Of a stretch of DNA of 64,000 bases, positions 61,713 through 64,000 are shown one piece after another. Source of the DNA: Phoenix dactylifera. Taxonomy: Eukaryota; Streptophyta; Magnoliopsida; Arecales; Arecaceae. The translations under genes and the position numbers were made by a program. Location: the NCBI RefSeq assembly GCF_009389715.1, contig NC_052397.1:17804129-17868128 (forward strand), in the 5' to 3' direction. Under the pieces are notes generated by a model. It saw only the letters and a list, made by a program, of their open reading frames with translations. It had not been told where the DNA came from and ran no database searches. Positions within the stretch are counted from its first letter, which is position 1. Every line of letters starts with the position of its first letter.

Positions 61713-62271
61713 AAAACAAAAGTCCACATTGTGCTAACCATCAAAACAAGCCACTCCTTATTCATATTAGCTGAGTCCGTAGTTTACACGTGCTTCCAAG
61801 GATTTCTACTGTAAAGAAGCTGTTGTCTCCTATCCTCAAAATCCATGTTCGGCTGCCAACAGGTTTCAGCACTAGTATACAACTACCCTCGTAAAGCTCT
61901 ACTATAAGTTATCATCCAAACTAATGATAGAATGTCTTGTAAGGCTTGAATAATTCATCAAGTGTACTAGGTTTCGTATATCCAGCTTGCTGACCTCCAG
62001 TAGAATTATCACTAGCTACTTAAGTTCATTATAAGTTAACAGTACTACAAATAATATGACCCTTTATGTTATCATGTAGATTTTTCATCCCTTTTATTGA
62101 TATAGATACCCCTGATCACAGATGAAATTCTAAATTGAAAAAATTACCTTTCTTTGAATTTCATGGTATGGCTGTGAATCTTCTTTCTCCAACAGAACCA
62201 AGTTTATTCAACTTCTCAGCAAGCTCATCCACCTCAGGAGTGTCAGCTTAGGCGTCTCAATAGTATCCGAC
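59210..62271 (-). CDS. C-terminal exons of a probable BSD-domain-type gene (partial)
   Basis: The last two exons are visible: 62148-62271 (124 nt, entered in phase 2, leaving in phase 0) and 59210-59842 (633 nt including the stop). The final exon reads IVEARAMLLQRLQSR and then a long acidic, Ser-rich region with DDWLEDDSGE and NDEDVSFSDLEEEDD near the middle, ending NDWPGVDDI. This resembles the C-termini of plant BSD-domain-containing proteins, but the BSD domain itself would lie beyond 64000, so the family call is tentative. The penultimate exon gives SDTIETPKLT, TPEVDELAEKLNKLGSV and EKEDSQPYHEIQRK in a coherent order, but the middle piece is in another frame and the outer frame meets a TGA (minus strand, 62208-62210). 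One base seems missing near 62241 and one extra near 62193; the exon length is still 41 codons plus one base. This is either damage or sequence error. Confidence 0.6.
61044..61087. repeat. 44-bp direct repeat, first copy
   Basis: AGTTCATT...AGTTAACAGTACTACAAATA, then ATATGACCCTTTA, occurs here and again 979 bp away at 62023-62066 with only two differences. The sequences between are unrelated to each other. Confidence 0.85.
61681..61711. repeat. Poly-A run, 31 bases
   Basis: About 31 A residues followed by CAAAACAAAA. It could be the tail of an old retroposon, but the sequence before it shows no LINE or SINE words that I recognise. Confidence 0.9.
62023..62066. repeat. 44-bp direct repeat, second copy
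   Basis: Second copy of the repeat at 61044-61087, 82 bp from the end of the penultimate exon of the BSD-type gene. It differs from the first copy at two positions. Confidence 0.85.
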
Positions 62272-64000
62272 CTCAAAAAGAATTAAAGAATTTCTCATTC
62301 TTAATGAAATTCAAAAGGCTCTCTGGTCATTATTTCAATAGACCTCATTATGTTACAACTTTGTCACCTTATCGTTGGAGAGTTAAACCACTTTTCCAAT
62401 TTGATCCTGCCACTATATAACCAATTTGACGCACATGAATGTTATAACCAGGATCCCCGTTTGATGTTTGATCAAATTTGGATAAGAGTTCTTGATTCAG
62501 AATACGTTCCAACAAAAATAAAAACCAACCCAGACGGATTCAGAATATGTTCCAACTAAAATACAAATCAGACCAAAGGAAGAGAGCGTTAGAAAAGAAT
62601 ATAGAGAATACTGAAGAAAAAAGAAGGGAAAACCAGATTTCATGGGGTCTGATAGCATTAAACTTTTGTGCCAACCAAACTTATGTTCCTAATCCTATTT
62701 TATTTCTATCATGTTATATAAATCTTGCTTGATGTCTTGCACTGCCGCATCTACTCTCTTAACCACTGAAAATAACTCTATCATGCGCCAGAGATAATCT
62801 TTTGTTAGCATAGTTCTTCAAAACTTTTCAAGAGTCATTTTCTCCCCTGCCAAGTCTAAAATCAAGTTTCTCTGGCAAAATTACCTCCTCTGTAAATTTT
62901 CGTAGGTTTTATGTACAAGTCATGCATCTCTTCCATTATCACCCCTCATCTCCATCAATTATTGAGTATAACGGAATTAAATTGTTTGGTGTCCATGACC
63001 CTTGGCACTATAGTCGAGGGGTCTTCCATCGCATCAGCATACTTCTTAACCTCTTTTTCAACTTATAACTTGCTCTCACCTCCTAAAAGCACATAGCATA
63101 ATGCATATTGTTATCCAACCACTATTCTGCTATCTTGGTGGAAATAAGTAATTATATGTACAATGGCATGGTACTTAGATTTATTAAATCATATGCCAAA
63201 TTTTGTCTTGATGAACATTCTGAAAATTGAATCACTTGTAAACAGCACATGGATTGAGTAGCAATGAAATGTTTCATATACTAAGATTTTACAAAATATA
63301 TTTAAAAGTTATTATCATACCAACTATGCTAATATCCATATTACAGAAAAGATAATGTGTAAACATGGTTATATTGTCTAAATTAACACATTAAATCTAC
63401 AAGAGGGTTCAAAAGGTGCTACACACATATTGCATAAACATTTTAATTCTCCATAAACCCATTTTGCCTTCCTAGCTTCACATAAAACTGATTACAAACT
63501 ACTGGAAATTGTTCAAGATACAATCTAATATTTCATGAGTAAATTCAATAATCATAGATCTATGTAACAATTAGCGATCCAATACATACATGAATAAGAT
63601 ATTTGATTGAATTGAACCATTAGAACAGAAAAGTAATTGATTATATTTTAATAAGATATACTGATCCATACATATTATTGTCTAATGAAAACAACTGGGC
63701 CTTTGTTCATGTTAGAATCCACCAGGTGAAAATATGTATATGGAAACCTTTAAAAAAAGATTTGCCTTAAAGTAGGATGATATTGCAAATATGATCAAAC
63801 CCCAAATTGATGGGGTAAAGCTTTGCTATTTATGTTGAGAAACAAGATGAATGCTGTTAGACAATACATAGAAGGCAAGTCCAAACAATTGCAGTCATGA
63901 CTACCATACGGAACAAAATCATCACGCACGAGGTATGTAGTTAGTAAGAGCCAAAAAAATGCTCCATGAAAAACCAAGCTCCAAAATGTATATGAGGTCA
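62272..64000. other. Upstream intron of the BSD-type gene, or its flank
   Basis: Going up the minus strand from the exon at 62271 I find no further exon with recognisable sequence. This is probably a long intron, with the BSD domain exons beyond the window. The short frames have no support. Confidence 0.4.

Larger units (their letters stand above)
59843..62147 (-). other. Intron of the BSD-type gene (2.3 kb)
   Basis: AT-rich intron between the two visible exons, with a GTAATT donor at its high-coordinate end and a TTTATGCAG acceptor at 59843. It contains one copy of a 44-bp direct repeat at each of two places (61044 and 62023) and a poly-A run. No gene is seen. Confidence 0.6.

Noticed and set aside
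61681-61721. Poly-A run as a SINE or LINE tail
   Set aside because: The preceding sequence shows no Pol III boxes or reverse transcriptase words, so I list it only as a homopolymer.

Overview
This is plant nuclear DNA. It has spliced genes with introns from about 70 bp to over 4 kb, AT-rich spacers, many microsatellites and small transposons, and proteins from plant-specific families (a phytosulfokine precursor and a four-ACT-domain ACR protein). The very GC-rich ACR exons, the GC-rich 5' ends of several genes and a Tourist-type MITE suggest a monocot. A palm-like genome is my guess; the sequence alone does not prove it. I see no bacterial features, no CRISPR array and no rRNA genes, and I could not support any tRNA.

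Layout. (1) 1305-19127, minus: a 12-exon gene for the plant homolog of human KIAA0930 (DUF2045), rebuilt exon by exon with all phases consistent, 403 residues. Its introns carry fold-back repeats, GA-rich tracts and short tandem duplications. (2) 19.6-25.9 kb: spacer with a dead LINE 3' tail, a purine-rich tract holding a three-LTR TRIM element with a matching 5-bp target duplication, and a 97-bp tandem duplication. (3) 25984-26333, plus: a two-exon phytosulfokine precursor whose hormone core reads YIYTK instead of the canonical YIYTQ. (4) 26.3-37.0 kb: a gene-poor stretch with a second LINE tail, a diverged TRIM-like LTR pair and an intact-looking Tourist-type MITE. (5) 37083-38336, minus: an intronless 417-residue membrane protein of unknown function. 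(6) 40259-45009, plus: an eight-exon organelle-type RsmE 16S rRNA methyltransferase with a probable GC-AG first intron. (7) 46249-46524, plus: a small basic 91-residue protein behind a TATA box. (8) 46.5-54.1 kb: spacer with a possible noncoding or decayed transcript. (9) 54991-58718, plus: an ACR-type protein (499 residues, seven coding exons) behind a TATA box and three G-boxes. Its second coding intron contains an 892-bp Mutator-like element that carries a near-perfect 246-bp palindrome. (10) 59210 to beyond 64000, minus: the last two exons of a probable BSD-domain-type gene. The penultimate exon has two compensating frame shifts.

The genes do not form a pathway. As in most plant windows they are independent units: peptide hormone signalling (PSK), probable amino-acid sensing (ACR), organelle ribosome modification (RsmE) and three proteins of poorly known function. 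The items most worth a second look are the YIYTK phytosulfokine, the intronic Mutator-like element with its zero-loop palindrome, the triple-LTR TRIM and the frame-shifted exon.
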